Of a stretch of 64,000 nt of DNA, positions 35,552-43,674 are shown piece by piece. The stretch lies in the NCBI GenBank assembly GCA_017305195.1, contig JAFKMU010000043.1, positions 1-64,000 on the forward strand, in the 5' to 3' direction. Source of the stretch: Verrucomicrobiota bacterium (GTDB lineage: Bacteria; Verrucomicrobiota; Verrucomicrobiia; Chthoniobacterales; Terrimicrobiaceae). The notes below the pieces were generated by a model, which saw only the letters and a program-made list of their open reading frames with translations, was not told the origin of the DNA and searched no databases. The position numbers and the translations under genes are program-made. The stretch's first letter is position 1. Each line of letters starts with the position of its first letter.

Positions 35552-36391
35552 ATGCCGCACACCATGGACCAACAACGCCCGGAAACCAGTGTCGTCTCTA
35601 GCGCAAGCTTTGCTCCCGTGAATACACCCGCACCCCGCAGCGACTTTCTGAAGGTCGACAATTTCAACTTTTACTACGGCAAGAAGCAGGCCCTTTACGG
35701 GATCAATATGGAGATCCCAGAGCGGCAGGTGACGGCCTTCATCGGGCCCTCCGGTTGCGGCAAGTCGACGCTCTTGCGTAACTTCAACCGCATGAACGAG
35801 CTGATTGACGGTGTTCATCACGAGGGAGACATTCTGCTCAATGGCCGCAGCATCTATGACAAGGCTATCGAGGTCATCGCTCTCCGCCGCAGCATCGGGA
35901 TGGTCTTTCAGAAGTCGAATCCCTTCCCGAAGTCGATCTACGAAAACATCGTCTACTCGCTTCGCATCGCAGGGGTGAACAGCCGCGGCATCCTCGACGA
36001 GTCTGTCGAGCGCAGCCTGCGCGGCGCGGCCCTCTGGGAAGAGGTGAAGGACCGCCTGCACGACAGCGCCCTCGGCCTCTCCGGCGGCCAGATGCAGCGT
36101 CTTTGCATCGCCCGTGCCATTGCGAACCGTCCCGAGGTGCTCCTGATGGACGAGCCTTGCTCGGCCCTCGATCCGATCGCCACCGCCAAGGTCGAGGATC
36201 TGATTCACGAACTGAAGAAGGAATTCACCATCGTCATCGTGACGCACAACATGCAGCAGGCCACCCGCTGCTCGGACAAGACGGCCTTCTTTTACCTCGG
36301 CAAGTTGATCGAGTTTGACGAGACGCAAAAAATCTTTACCAACCCCTCGGAGAAGCAGACCGAGGACTACATCACGGGTCGATTCGGTTGA
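35552..36391 (+). CDS. pstB: phosphate ABC transporter ATP-binding protein PstB
   Basis: 279 residues; an internal ATG four codons on (35564) could also be the start. Walker [10 protein letters not shown] (about 64-72), the PstB hallmarks [11 protein letters not shown] and [16 protein letters not shown], signature LSGGQMQR, Walker [13 protein letters not shown] and switch [13 protein letters not shown] are complete. It drives phosphate uptake. The first 30 residues are a Ser/Pro-rich extension beyond the usual start. phoU follows after 53 bases. Confidence 0.95.
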   Translation: MPHTMDQQRPETSVVSSASFAPVNTPAPRSDFLKVDNFNFYYGKKQALYGINMEIPERQVTAFIGPSGCGKSTLLRNFNRMNELIDGVHHEGDILLNGRSIYDKAIEVIALRRSIGMVFQKSNPFPKSIYENIVYSLRIAGVNSRGILDESVERSLRGAALWEEVKDRLHDSALGLSGGQMQRLCIARAIANRPEVLLMDEPCSALDPIATAKVEDLIHELKKEFTIVIVTHNMQQATRCSDKTAFFYLGKLIEFDETQKIFTNPSEKQTEDYITGRFG

Positions 36392-36444
36392 TCGATACGC
36401 TGGACGCGCCAGAACTTCAGTAAATTCCACAGAAAGCTCCGACC

Positions 36445-37125
36445 ATGGGCAGTGCACACATTCTTAGTACCTTTGAGTCCGCCTTGAGCGAATTTCGCGA
36501 CAATGCGCTCATGATGGCCAGTCTCACACAACGCAACTTTGAGCATGCCCGCCAGGGACTCTTTGAGCGTGACGAGGACTGGAGCAACACCGTGATCGCG
36601 GACGACGAAGAGGTCGACACCCTCGAGATGCAGCTCGACCGCCAGGGCATCGATCTCATGGTGCGATTCCATCCCGTGGCCTCCGATCTGCGCACGGTCG
36701 TCTCGACCATGAAGTTCAGCGTGAACCTGGAGCGTATCGCCGACCAGTGCGTGAATATCGCCCGGCGTTCGCGCAAGCTCACCAGCCGCACTCCTGTCCC
36801 TGAGCTGGTCGATCTCGAGGCTCAGTATCGCTTTACCGGCCTCATGCTCGACGATGCGATCCGCGCCTTTGCGGATAATAATGTCGAACTGGCCCGCACC
36901 CTGCGGGAGCGTGATCGCACGCTCGACATGATGAACCGGGATTTCGCCGAGAAGCTGACCTCGCTCATGCCTGAGAAGCCGGACTATATTCCGAGCTATA
37001 TGGACCTGATCTTTACCGCCCGCTTCCTTGAGCGCATCGGTGATCAGGCCAAGAACATCGGCGATGACGTCATCTATGCCGTCTCGGCCGAAGAGAGCCG
37101 CCATCCCCGCCGCGTCGAGGAATAG
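36445..37125 (+). CDS. phoU: phosphate signalling protein PhoU
   Basis: 226 residues, two three-helix PhoU repeats. The two metal-binding signatures are ADDEEVDTLEMQLDRQGIDL (about 52-71) with LRTVVSTMKFSVNLERIADQ, and the second-half copy FLERIGDQAKNIGDDVIY. PhoU links PstSCAB to the PhoR kinase and limits phosphate uptake. No phoR or phoB is adjacent; the next sensor kinase, more than 1 kb on, is not of the PhoR type. Confidence 0.93.
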   Translation: MGSAHILSTFESALSEFRDNALMMASLTQRNFEHARQGLFERDEDWSNTVIADDEEVDTLEMQLDRQGIDLMVRFHPVASDLRTVVSTMKFSVNLERIADQCVNIARRSRKLTSRTPVPELVDLEAQYRFTGLMLDDAIRAFADNNVELARTLRERDRTLDMMNRDFAEKLTSLMPEKPDYIPSYMDLIFTARFLERIGDQAKNIGDDVIYAVSAEESRHPRRVEE

Positions 37126-37165
37126 GGCGGATTTGCCCCCGCCTTTGCTACCCGGCTGCTGGAAA

Positions 37166-37183
37166 TTACGCGATTTCGTGTAA
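37166..37183. promoter_or_regulatory. palindrome upstream of the tRNA gene
   Basis: TTACGCGATTTCGTGTAA is an 18-base inverted repeat with one G-T pair, 48 bases before the tRNA. It may be a regulator site or part of the phoU 3' end. Confidence 0.3.
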
Positions 37184-37231
37184 TTTGAAGCTTGCCCTAC
37201 CGAGGCGTCCGGATAATGTGAACGGCCCTTC

Positions 37232-37303
37232 GCCAGAGTAGCTCAGGGGTAGAGCAGGGGACTCATAAGCCCTTGGTCGGGGGTTCAAATCCCTCCTCTG
37301 GCA
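37232..37303 (+). tRNA. tRNA with CAU anticodon (elongator Met or Ile2)
   Basis: 72 bases with a full cloverleaf: acceptor GCCAGAG/CTCTGGC, D stem GCTC/GAGC, anticodon loop CTCATAA (anticodon CAT), variable TGGTC and T loop TTCAAAT. The 3' CCA is not encoded (ACTT follows). The acceptor is fully paired, with G1-C72, and the anticodon stem lacks the three G-C pairs of initiators, so it is not tRNA-fMet. The TTGGTC variable region and GGTTCAA are like Ile2 (lysidine-modified CAU) as well as elongator Met; I cannot choose. The base at 31 is opposed by G (A-G), a mismatch at the loop end of the anticodon stem. Confidence 0.9.
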
Positions 37304-37385
37304 CTTCCTTGAAACGGAAGCGCCTTGAAAGGATGTTTTACCCGGCGAGATTGTCCCGAGGGTTCTGTTTTTAACCGTTCCTTGC

Positions 37386-38051
37386 TCAGTCGCCGAAAAG
37401 GTAGTCGTAAGGCGGGGGCGGGTTCACCCCCGCGTTGAGCAGGGTGAGGGACGGACAAAAGGCCACGAGCCGGGCGTGACCATCGACAAACGCCGCGTAA
37501 GTAAGTACGTCTCCGGCTTGCTTTGTTTTTGGCCAGTGCCAGGATTTGGAAAACATCATCGATCCTTCGGTCAGCAGCAGGGTCTTGCTTGGTTGCGCAA
37601 TGCTTGCCAGACGGGCGTCGGCAACGCCTTTGAATCCGGGCTGGTATTCGTTAGCTCCGTTGAAGACATAGCTTGGGAATTTGGGATAGAATTCCTTGTC
37701 GTACCGGCAGGCGAAAATCTGCTGTTTTTTTGACAGATCCTGGTCGAGGTATGGCATGACGAGATCCTGGTAGCTGAACCAGATCCCCCGGATGTCGCCG
37801 TAGGTTGGTGCGCCTTGGGAAGGAAGGGTTTGGTTGTTGTCTACTGCAAACAGGAGCACCGACTGGCTGAGGGTGCGAAGTTTGGCGATGCACTTTGCGC
37901 CTCCGGCGGCATCCCTCGCGGCTGCGAGCGCGGTCAGGCCCAGCGTCGCAAGCAATCCCGCCAAGCCGAGGGACACCAGGATTTCCGGCAGCGAAAAGCC
38001 GGTCGGCAGAGTGCGGTAAGATTGAGGGCTGGGCCATCCATGCGAGGTCAT
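37386..38051 (-). CDS. pseudopilin-type protein with prepilin N-terminal signal
   Basis: 221 residues. The N-terminus PTGFSLPEILVSLGLAGLLA is a type IV prepilin/pseudopilin leader cut before the Phe (class III signal), followed by the hydrophobic helix. Beyond about residue 45 it shows the layout of Planctomycetes/Verrucomicrobia pseudopilins, with a C-terminal stretch near LTYAAFVDGHARLV like the H-X9-DG/DUF1559 group. Such genes occur in many copies scattered over these genomes; their function is unclear. No secretion machinery gene is adjacent. Confidence 0.85.
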   Translation of the reverse strand: MTSHGWPSPQSYRTLPTGFSLPEILVSLGLAGLLATLGLTALAAARDAAGGAKCIAKLRTLSQSVLLFAVDNNQTLPSQGAPTYGDIRGIWFSYQDLVMPYLDQDLSKKQQIFACRYDKEFYPKFPSYVFNGANEYQPGFKGVADARLASIAQPSKTLLLTEGSMMFSKSWHWPKTKQAGDVLTYAAFVDGHARLVAFCPSLTLLNAGVNPPPPYDYLFGD

Positions 38052-38365
38052 TTGTCCAAGCTAGGTTTCACAGGGTAGATGGCCAGCAAAACAGGAATGT
38101 CTCCCGCCTGACAGGCTCGCCGTTGCGCGGGCGGCTGGAGGAAGCGAGGGAGGGAACCGGGTGAAAACTCGCCCTTGGAGTTTGATGCAGCCGTGAGTAT
38201 CTTCCCCTCCCTTGCATACTCCGCTCTTGCCAAAACGGGCGAGATGGTTTCTGCGACCGAGTTTGTCATATCCGATGAGGCAACCAGACACAGAGCGTTT
38301 TCATCTCTCCAGGCGGTTCCACCGTCTCGGAGGCGACGATCGTGTGTCGCCGTGGTCCGCTGCCG
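38052..38365. other. divergent intergenic region, no structure recognised
   Basis: 314 bases between the pseudopilin (minus) and the hybrid kinase (plus). No gene, riboswitch or clear palindrome could be supported; it should hold both promoters. Confidence 0.5.
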
Positions 38366-40849
38366 ATGGGGACTGAAATCGTGCCACCCGCCCCCCTGCG
38401 GCCTCCGGTTCGCTGGCTGATGGCTTTGGTGGTAGGGGTTCTCTTCCTCTGCGCCGGGGTGATGTATTGGCTCTCGTTTCCCGTGGTGGCCTTCAAAGGC
38501 ACCCTGCCCGTTCCCGGCACCCCCGGGATCAATGCGTTTTACCTGCCCGGTCATCGCGGGGACCATTTGTCCTTCGCCGAGATGCTGGACCGGCAGGGGG
38601 AATTCGTTCCCATGCCTCGTCCGACCGGGAAGAGCGTGATGAATCATAAATTGAGGGAGGATCTCTGGTATCGGCTGGAGATTGCCAATGGCACCCCGGA
38701 GAGGCGGGAGATCGTTCTCGATATGATCTGGCGGGTTTTCAACACGGTCACTCTCTACCTTCCCGCGACCGGCGGTGGCTGGAGCGAGCGTTATGTGGGG
38801 TCCAATGTCTCCCAGTGGGACAGCATGCGTTCTTCGCGGAGATCGGCCTTCGACGTTTCTCTCGCGCCCAACCGGACGACGGTGCTCTACCTGCATGCGG
38901 TGAGCAATTACCGGCTGCCGACCCAGTTCCAAATCTGGGACAGCCCTGCCGATTTCACCCGCTGGGAGATTTTTGAGGCCGCCAAGAACAGCGGGTATTT
39001 TGCTCTCTGGCTGGGCATGGTCAGCCTGGGGCTGTTTCTCTATGCCATGCTGAGGGAGCGGGCGCAGCTCCATTACGTGCTCTTTGCCATCTCGCTCGGG
39101 CTGGTTTTCCTGCTTGGCAACGGAGTGATTTTCCCGCTTTTTGCTTGGCCGTCCTGGCCGCTCGCATCCGTACTGAGCGTGGTGCTGGCCGCCTGCGCCC
39201 TGCTGAACATTTGCCTGTTTACCCGTTATTTTCTGGATACCCGGAAGGAGGCGCCCCGTCTGGATCTCTGGATTCGGCGCTGTCAGTATCTCGCTGTCGC
39301 GAGCGTGTTTACGATGCCTCTTGTCTTCTGGCCCCGCATCGGTCTCGTTTATCTCCAGGCCTTTTATTGCTTGGGGGGAATGATCTTCGCCCTCTTGATC
39401 GGAACCAGCATCAAATGCTGGCGGGCCGGCAGTCGGCTGGCGCCGTATTTTCTGCTGGCCTTCTCGCCGTATTTCATCGGCCTTCTCTTTAGGCTGACGG
39501 ATGCGCAGGATCTCGTCGTACGAGATGACTTGTCCCGCCTGTTCTCGCTGATCAGCAACGCGCTCAGCCTCATCTTTCTGTCCTTTGCCGCGGTTTACCG
39601 GCATCGAGTGGCGCTGGAGGAGAACTACCGCCTCCAGTCGAATTACACCGACCAGCTCCAATCCGAGATCGTCGAGCGCACGAAAGTGCTGCAAAAGCTC
39701 AAGGACGACGCCGAAGCCGCGGATCGCGCCAAGAGCGATTTCCTCGCAGTGATGAGCCATGAGATCCGTACGCCCATGAACGGCGTGGTCGGCTTTGCCA
39801 ACCTCCTGCTGGATACTCCGCTTGATGCCCGTCAGAAGGAGTATCTGGAGACGATTCACTTTTGCAGCGATTCGCTGCTGATCCAGATCAATGACATTCT
39901 TGATTTTTCCAAGATCGAATCGGGCAAGATGGAGCTGGAGATGCGCCCGTTTTCGCTCCAAGGCCTGATCCGGGACGTGATCCGGGTGTACGACCATCTG
40001 GCCTCCGATAAACGCCTCGCTCTCCGGAGTGAACTCCTGCCCGGCGCTCCAGACTGGATTTTCGGAGATCCCTCCCGGATGCGGCAGGTAATGATGAACT
40101 TGGTGGGCAACGCCATGAAGTTTACCTCCGAGGGTGGCGTGACCATTCGCCTGGAGACGGTTTATGGGACGACCGGGGAGTTGTGCCTGTCTATTATCGA
40201 CACCGGGATTGGCATTGAACCGGACAAGATAGGCCGGTTGTTTCAGCCTTTCAGCCAGGCGGATTCGTCCATTACCCGACACTACGGGGGGACCGGCCTG
40301 GGACTTGTCATATGCCATCGCCTGATCGGAATGATGAATGGCCAGCTTCAGGTGGAAAGCGTTGCCGGCCAGGGATCTCGCTTCTTTTTCCGTCTGCCAT
40401 TCCTCACTCCGCCACCGGAACAAATCCTGATGAACACTCCAGAGGAGGATGACCGCCAGGCTGCTGTGACGATTTCCCCCCGGCGCATCCTGATCGCAGA
40501 GGACAACGCAGTGAACCGCAAGCTGATCTCCCGCATGCTGACCAACCTGGGGCATGCCGTCCACCTCGTGAACAACGGCGAGGAATGCGTCGCAGCTCTC
40601 GAGGAGGAGGCGTACGACATGGTCTTCATGGATATCCAGATGCCGGGTATGGACGGTTTCGAGGCGACAGCCCGCATCCGAGCGACGGGCTGCAAGATAT
40701 GGATCGCCGCGCTGACGGCGGAGGCCATGGAGGATGATCCTCTCCGCTGCCGCATCGCCGGCATGAATGACTATGTGACCAAACCTTTCACCAAGGAAAA
40801 AATCGCGGCGGCCATCGAACGCGCCTGCCGGAAACAAGGAGCGACATAG
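38366..40849 (+). CDS. hybrid sensor histidine kinase with 7TMR-DISM sensor and receiver domain
   Basis: 827 residues from ATG; a GTG eight codons earlier is an alternative. Order: membrane helix (about 15-38), periplasmic 7TMR-DISMED2-like domain (about 45-205), seven membrane helices (about 210-420), a short coiled coil (EENYRLQSNYTDQLQSEIVE), HisKA with the H-box FLAVMSHEIRTPMNG (about 460-475), HATPase with DTGIGI and GGTGLGLVIC, and a C-terminal receiver domain with acidic pocket EDN and phospho-acceptor Asp in MDIQMPGMDG (about 755-765), ending KPFT. 7TMR-DISM receptors are thought to sense carbohydrates or other small molecules. No cognate response regulator is adjacent, fitting a phosphorelay of hybrid type. 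Confidence 0.93.
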   Translation: MGTEIVPPAPLRPPVRWLMALVVGVLFLCAGVMYWLSFPVVAFKGTLPVPGTPGINAFYLPGHRGDHLSFAEMLDRQGEFVPMPRPTGKSVMNHKLREDLWYRLEIANGTPERREIVLDMIWRVFNTVTLYLPATGGGWSERYVGSNVSQWDSMRSSRRSAFDVSLAPNRTTVLYLHAVSNYRLPTQFQIWDSPADFTRWEIFEAAKNSGYFALWLGMVSLGLFLYAMLRERAQLHYVLFAISLGLVFLLGNGVIFPLFAWPSWPLASVLSVVLAACALLNICLFTRYFLDTRKEAPRLDLWIRRCQYLAVASVFTMPLVFWPRIGLVYLQAFYCLGGMIFALLIGTSIKCWRAGSRLAPYFLLAFSPYFIGLLFRLTDAQDLVVRDDLSRLFSLISNALSLIFLSFAAVYRHRVALEENYRLQSNYTDQLQSEIVERTKVLQKLKDDAEAADRAKSDFLAVMSHEIRTPMNGVVGFANLLLDTPLDARQKEYLETIHFCSDSLLIQINDILDFSKIESGKMELEMRPFSLQGLIRDVIRVYDHLASDKRLALRSELLPGAPDWIFGDPSRMRQVMMNLVGNAMKFTSEGGVTIRLETVYGTTGELCLSIIDTGIGIEPDKIGRLFQPFSQADSSITRHYGGTGLGLVICHRLIGMMNGQLQVESVAGQGSRFFFRLPFLTPPPEQILMNTPEEDDRQAAVTISPRRILIAEDNAVNRKLISRMLTNLGHAVHLVNNGEECVAALEEEAYDMVFMDIQMPGMDGFEATARIRATGCKIWIAALTAEAMEDDPLRCRIAGMNDYVTKPFTKEKIAAAIERACRKQGAT

Positions 40850-40875
40850 CCGCGCTATGCGGCCTGTTTTTTTTT
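40849..40875 (+). terminator. rho-independent terminator of the hybrid kinase gene
   Basis: GCCGC (40849-40853) with GCGGC (40859-40863) around GCTAT, then CTG and nine T. The hairpin begins at the stop codon. Confidence 0.7.
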
Positions 40876-41043
40876 CTGGCGTTCTATCGGGGTTTGGCCT
40901 ACCGATAAACGGTTCGGTGTCCATGCACTTCTCCGGGGTGTATCGCGCCCTCGGATTTGCCCGGATTTTGCATGAAAAAGGTAATGGAATTTTTTTCTGC
41001 GGATCTGCGGGGATCCACGAAAACAACAATTTAACCAGAAATA

Positions 41044-41105
41044 GTCAGAGTGTCCTGATGGCATCCATGCCTCCAGGCATGGGGAGTTCAATCCCTCTGG
41101 CACCA
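41044..41105 (+). other. tRNA-like structure ending in CCA just upstream of rpsT
   Basis: The 62-base stretch can fold with a 7-pair acceptor-like stem: GTCAGAG (41044-41050) with CTCTGGC (41095-41101), allowing one U-G. It ends ACCA, preceded by a T-loop-like GAGTTCAATCC. In the middle is a perfect 7-base hairpin, CCATGCC-TCCA-GGCATGG (41065-41082). It is 14 bases too short for an ordinary tRNA and shows no D arm or 7-base anticodon loop. It may be a decayed tRNA, a rpsT leader element or a processing site. The tRNA in this window lacks an encoded CCA, which makes the CCA here notable. Confidence 0.4.
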
Positions 41106-41120
41106 ATTTTAAGAATAACC

Positions 41121-41387
41121 ATGGCCAATACGAAATCCGCAGCAAAACGCTCCCGTCAGAGCACGATCCGTCACGGGCGCAACTCGAGCGTTCTCAGCGC
41201 TCTCAAGAACGGACAGAAGAAGTTCCGCGCCGCCATCGCCGCCGGCAAGCTCGACGAAGCCAAGGCCGAGTACGTCAACGTGACCTCTGCTCTGGACAAA
41301 GCCGCCAAGCGCGGTGTGATCCACCAGAACAGCGCTGACCGCAAGAAGAGCGTCTTCAATCGCGCCCTTCAGCCGACTAAGGCCTAA
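41121..41387 (+). CDS. rpsT: 30S ribosomal protein bS20
   Basis: 88 residues. ANTKSAAKRSRQSTIRHGRN and the ending GVIHQNSADRKKSVFNRAL are characteristic of bS20, a 16S-rRNA-binding protein of the 30S body. The longer frame that could start upstream reads through a terminator and the tRNA-like element and is not used. bS20 is autoregulated through its leader in some bacteria; the structured leader here would be a natural place to look. Confidence 0.95.
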   Translation: MANTKSAAKRSRQSTIRHGRNSSVLSALKNGQKKFRAAIAAGKLDEAKAEYVNVTSALDKAAKRGVIHQNSADRKKSVFNRALQPTKA

Positions 41388-41413
41388 CGCAGTCGCTGCC
41401 GCGGGACGGCAAA

Positions 41414-42649
41414 ATGATTCCTCAGCCGCAGCAGACGATAGACGCTGCTGCGGCGATTTCCCGCCACCTTCCGGAGGCTCTCGCTTTCTTGCGCGAGCTG
41501 GTCTCGTCCAATAGCTGGACACTCAATCCCTCCGGAGTACGCGCAAACGCCCGGCTGATCGCCGGGCATTTTGCTGCCTTGGGATTCTCCGCCGAGCACT
41601 TGCCGTCCGAGAATCCCGCTTTTGGCGACCATTTGTTTCTTCGCCGCAAGGGGGCAGGCCAGCGAGGTCTGCTGCTGGTCTCCCATCTCGACACCGTCTT
41701 CCCTCCTGAGGAGGAGGCGCGCAATGACTTCCGCTGGCTGGAGGAAGGAGATCGCCTCTACGGCCCCGGAGTGATCGATATCAAGGGCGGCACGGCCATG
41801 ATCTGGCTCGTGCTGGCGACTCTCCGGGATACCAATCCAGAGCTTTTTGAAAATACGGACTGGCTCGTGGCCCTGAATGCCGCCGAGGAGGAGCTGTCAC
41901 CGGACTTCCCGAAAGCTTGTCACGAACGCCTGCCCGCGAACACGCGAGCGGCTCTGATTTTTGAAGCCTGCGCCGGGCAGGGGGAGGGATACTCCCTGGT
42001 GCGGGCCCGCAAAGGATCGGCCAACTTGCGAATAACTGTGGAAGGGCGTGGAGCACATGCCGGAAGCCGTCATCAGGAAGGAGCCAACGCCGTGGTCCAG
42101 GCGGCTGTTTTGATCCAGCAAACCGCCGCCCTGACGGATTACTCCCGCAAATTGACGGTCAATGTCGGTTCCGTACAGGGCGGTGGCCCGATTAATCGGG
42201 TTCCCCACGGCTGTGAATTCGAGGTGAATATCCGCGCCTTTGATCACGAAGTGCTGCAAGAGGCTATTGATCGCATATATGCGTATGAGCAGGTGGAGGC
42301 AACAGTGCGAGCCGCCAGCGATGGGTATCCGTGCCGGGTGAAAGTGGACACACTCAGTCGCAATCCGGCATGGCCAGTCTCGGACTCCACCGCGGAGCTG
42401 ATCGCGATCTGGCAGGCTGCCGCCCGGGCAGAAGGCGTGTGCCTTGATGCGGAGGAGAGAGGGGGATTGAGCGATGGGAACTACCTCAGCCAATTCCTCC
42501 CCACGCTCGATGGACTGGGATTGTTCGGCCGCAATGGCCACGCTTCGGAGCGTAATGCCGATGGCACGAAGGTGCCCGAGTTTGCTGTGAAATCGTCGAT
42601 TGCAGAGATCGCGCGGGTGAACCTGCGAGGCATCCGGGCACTGCTATGA
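41414..42649 (+). CDS. M20 family metallopeptidase (carboxypeptidase G2-like)
   Basis: 411 residues. Zinc-site motifs of the M20 family: LLVSHLDTVFP (about 95-105, His and Asp), YGPGVIDIKGG (about 116-126, bridging Asp), ALNAAEEELS (about 155-165, general-base Glu and ligand Glu), and the C-terminal LFGRNGHASERNADG with its His. The inserted dimerisation domain (about 195-310) shows VEGRGAHAGSRHQEGANAV. It overlaps the downstream dipeptide epimerase by 4 bases (ATGA). Coupled with that enzyme it probably cleaves acyl-Glu or Ala-Glu dipeptides from peptidoglycan. That specific substrate is inferred. Confidence 0.88.
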   Translation: MIPQPQQTIDAAAAISRHLPEALAFLRELVSSNSWTLNPSGVRANARLIAGHFAALGFSAEHLPSENPAFGDHLFLRRKGAGQRGLLLVSHLDTVFPPEEEARNDFRWLEEGDRLYGPGVIDIKGGTAMIWLVLATLRDTNPELFENTDWLVALNAAEEELSPDFPKACHERLPANTRAALIFEACAGQGEGYSLVRARKGSANLRITVEGRGAHAGSRHQEGANAVVQAAVLIQQTAALTDYSRKLTVNVGSVQGGGPINRVPHGCEFEVNIRAFDHEVLQEAIDRIYAYEQVEATVRAASDGYPCRVKVDTLSRNPAWPVSDSTAELIAIWQAAARAEGVCLDAEERGGLSDGNYLSQFLPTLDGLGLFGRNGHASERNADGTKVPEFAVKSSIAEIARVNLRGIRALL

Positions 42650-43674
42650 AGGTCGAGGGTGAGATTTTCACCATCCGGCTGCCGCGCCCGTTTCGCATCG
42701 CCCATGGGGTGAGCCACACCCGTGAGACGGTGCTGGTGCGGGGTTCTGATGGAACACTCACCGGCTGGGGAGAGGGGGCGCTGCCTCCTTACTATCCCTC
42801 CCGGGCCCAGGCCTGCCTGGAATGGCTCCGTGATGTCGAAGTGGAGGATGACCCTTTTGCACCTCTCCCGCCGGTTCCCTGGGATGCGGCAGCGGCGCGG
42901 GTCGCTCTGGAAATGGCGCGTTTCGATCTGGCAGCTCGCCGGGCGGAGTTGCCGCTGGGGCGATTCCTGGATCTGGAAGCTCGCGACGTGGTCACCGTCG
43001 CCCGTACCCTCTCGATTCCACAAAACGTCGCCGAGCTTGCGGAAATGCTGGCCGAGGGCCGCGCTCGCGGCGGTCGTCTTTTTAAACTCAAAATGGGAGG
43101 AGACGTCGGCTGGGATGTGGATTGCGCCCGGCAGGCGGTGCGTCTGGCTCCAGACTGCCGTTTCATGGCCGACGCGAATGCCGGATGGCGTATCGGCGAG
43201 GCGGTCGAGGCGCTGCCCATCCTGGCAAAGCTCGGATTTGTCCTGGTTGAGCAGCCTGTCGGTGTGGACTGGGAAAACTGGAGGGAGCTTCGCGAATACG
43301 CGCCTCGGGCGCCGCTGCTGGTCGCGGACGAGTCGTTTCAGGATGCCGGAGATCTTTCGGCTGCTGCGGAACTCGCCGATGGCGTGAATGTGAAGATCCT
43401 CAAGGCAGGCGGCGTCGCTGCAGCGATGCGGCTGCTGCTGGAAGCGCGGGCGTCCGGCCTGCAGACCATGATCGGTGTGATGGTCGAGACGGGCATCGCC
43501 CGCTCCGCCGCTGCGCAACTCGCCTCACTGGCCGACTGGGTGGATATCGATCCTCCCGATGCGATTCCCACCGGGCCGCTATGCGGCTTTACCATCGAGG
43601 GGGATCAATTGCGGTTGATCAAAGGGGCCGGATTGGCGTTCGCCGCCGTTACTGCGGCAGATCGCGCAGGTTGA
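42646..43674 (+). CDS. dipeptide epimerase (L-Ala-D/L-Glu type, enolase superfamily)
   Basis: 342 residues. The capping domain is N-terminal (about 1-110). The barrel has the catalytic Lys pair in LFKLKMGG (about 144-151, KxK), metal ligands Asp in FMADANAGW (about 170-178), Glu in LVEQPVG, Asp/Glu in VADESFQ, and the second-side Lys in VNVKILKAGG. This is the set used by L-Ala-D/L-Glu epimerases, which convert the murein dipeptide L-Ala-D-Glu to L-Ala-L-Glu for reuse. Directly coupled to an M20 peptidase and followed by a convergent cell-wall amidase. Other dipeptide specificities of the family cannot be excluded. Confidence 0.86.
   Translation: MKVEGEIFTIRLPRPFRIAHGVSHTRETVLVRGSDGTLTGWGEGALPPYYPSRAQACLEWLRDVEVEDDPFAPLPPVPWDAAAARVALEMARFDLAARRAELPLGRFLDLEARDVVTVARTLSIPQNVAELAEMLAEGRARGGRLFKLKMGGDVGWDVDCARQAVRLAPDCRFMADANAGWRIGEAVEALPILAKLGFVLVEQPVGVDWENWRELREYAPRAPLLVADESFQDAGDLSAAAELADGVNVKILKAGGVAAAMRLLLEARASGLQTMIGVMVETGIARSAAAQLASLADWVDIDPPDAIPTGPLCGFTIEGDQLRLIKGAGLAFAAVTAADRAG

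Noticed and set aside
35552..36391. Idea that the phosphate operon and the CHAD/Gmk-like genes form one phosphate regulon cluster
   Set aside because: They are about 16 kb apart with unrelated genes between and no shared site; only a loose functional link.
38052..38365. Possible riboswitch between the pseudopilin and the hybrid kinase
   Set aside because: Tried by eye against the common GC-rich classes (cyclic-di-GMP, cobalamin, TPP); none fits.
38048..41029. 993-codon antisense open frame across the pseudopilin upstream region and the hybrid kinase
   Set aside because: It runs opposite a clear histidine kinase and ends near its start; its composition is that of a shadow frame in GC-rich DNA.
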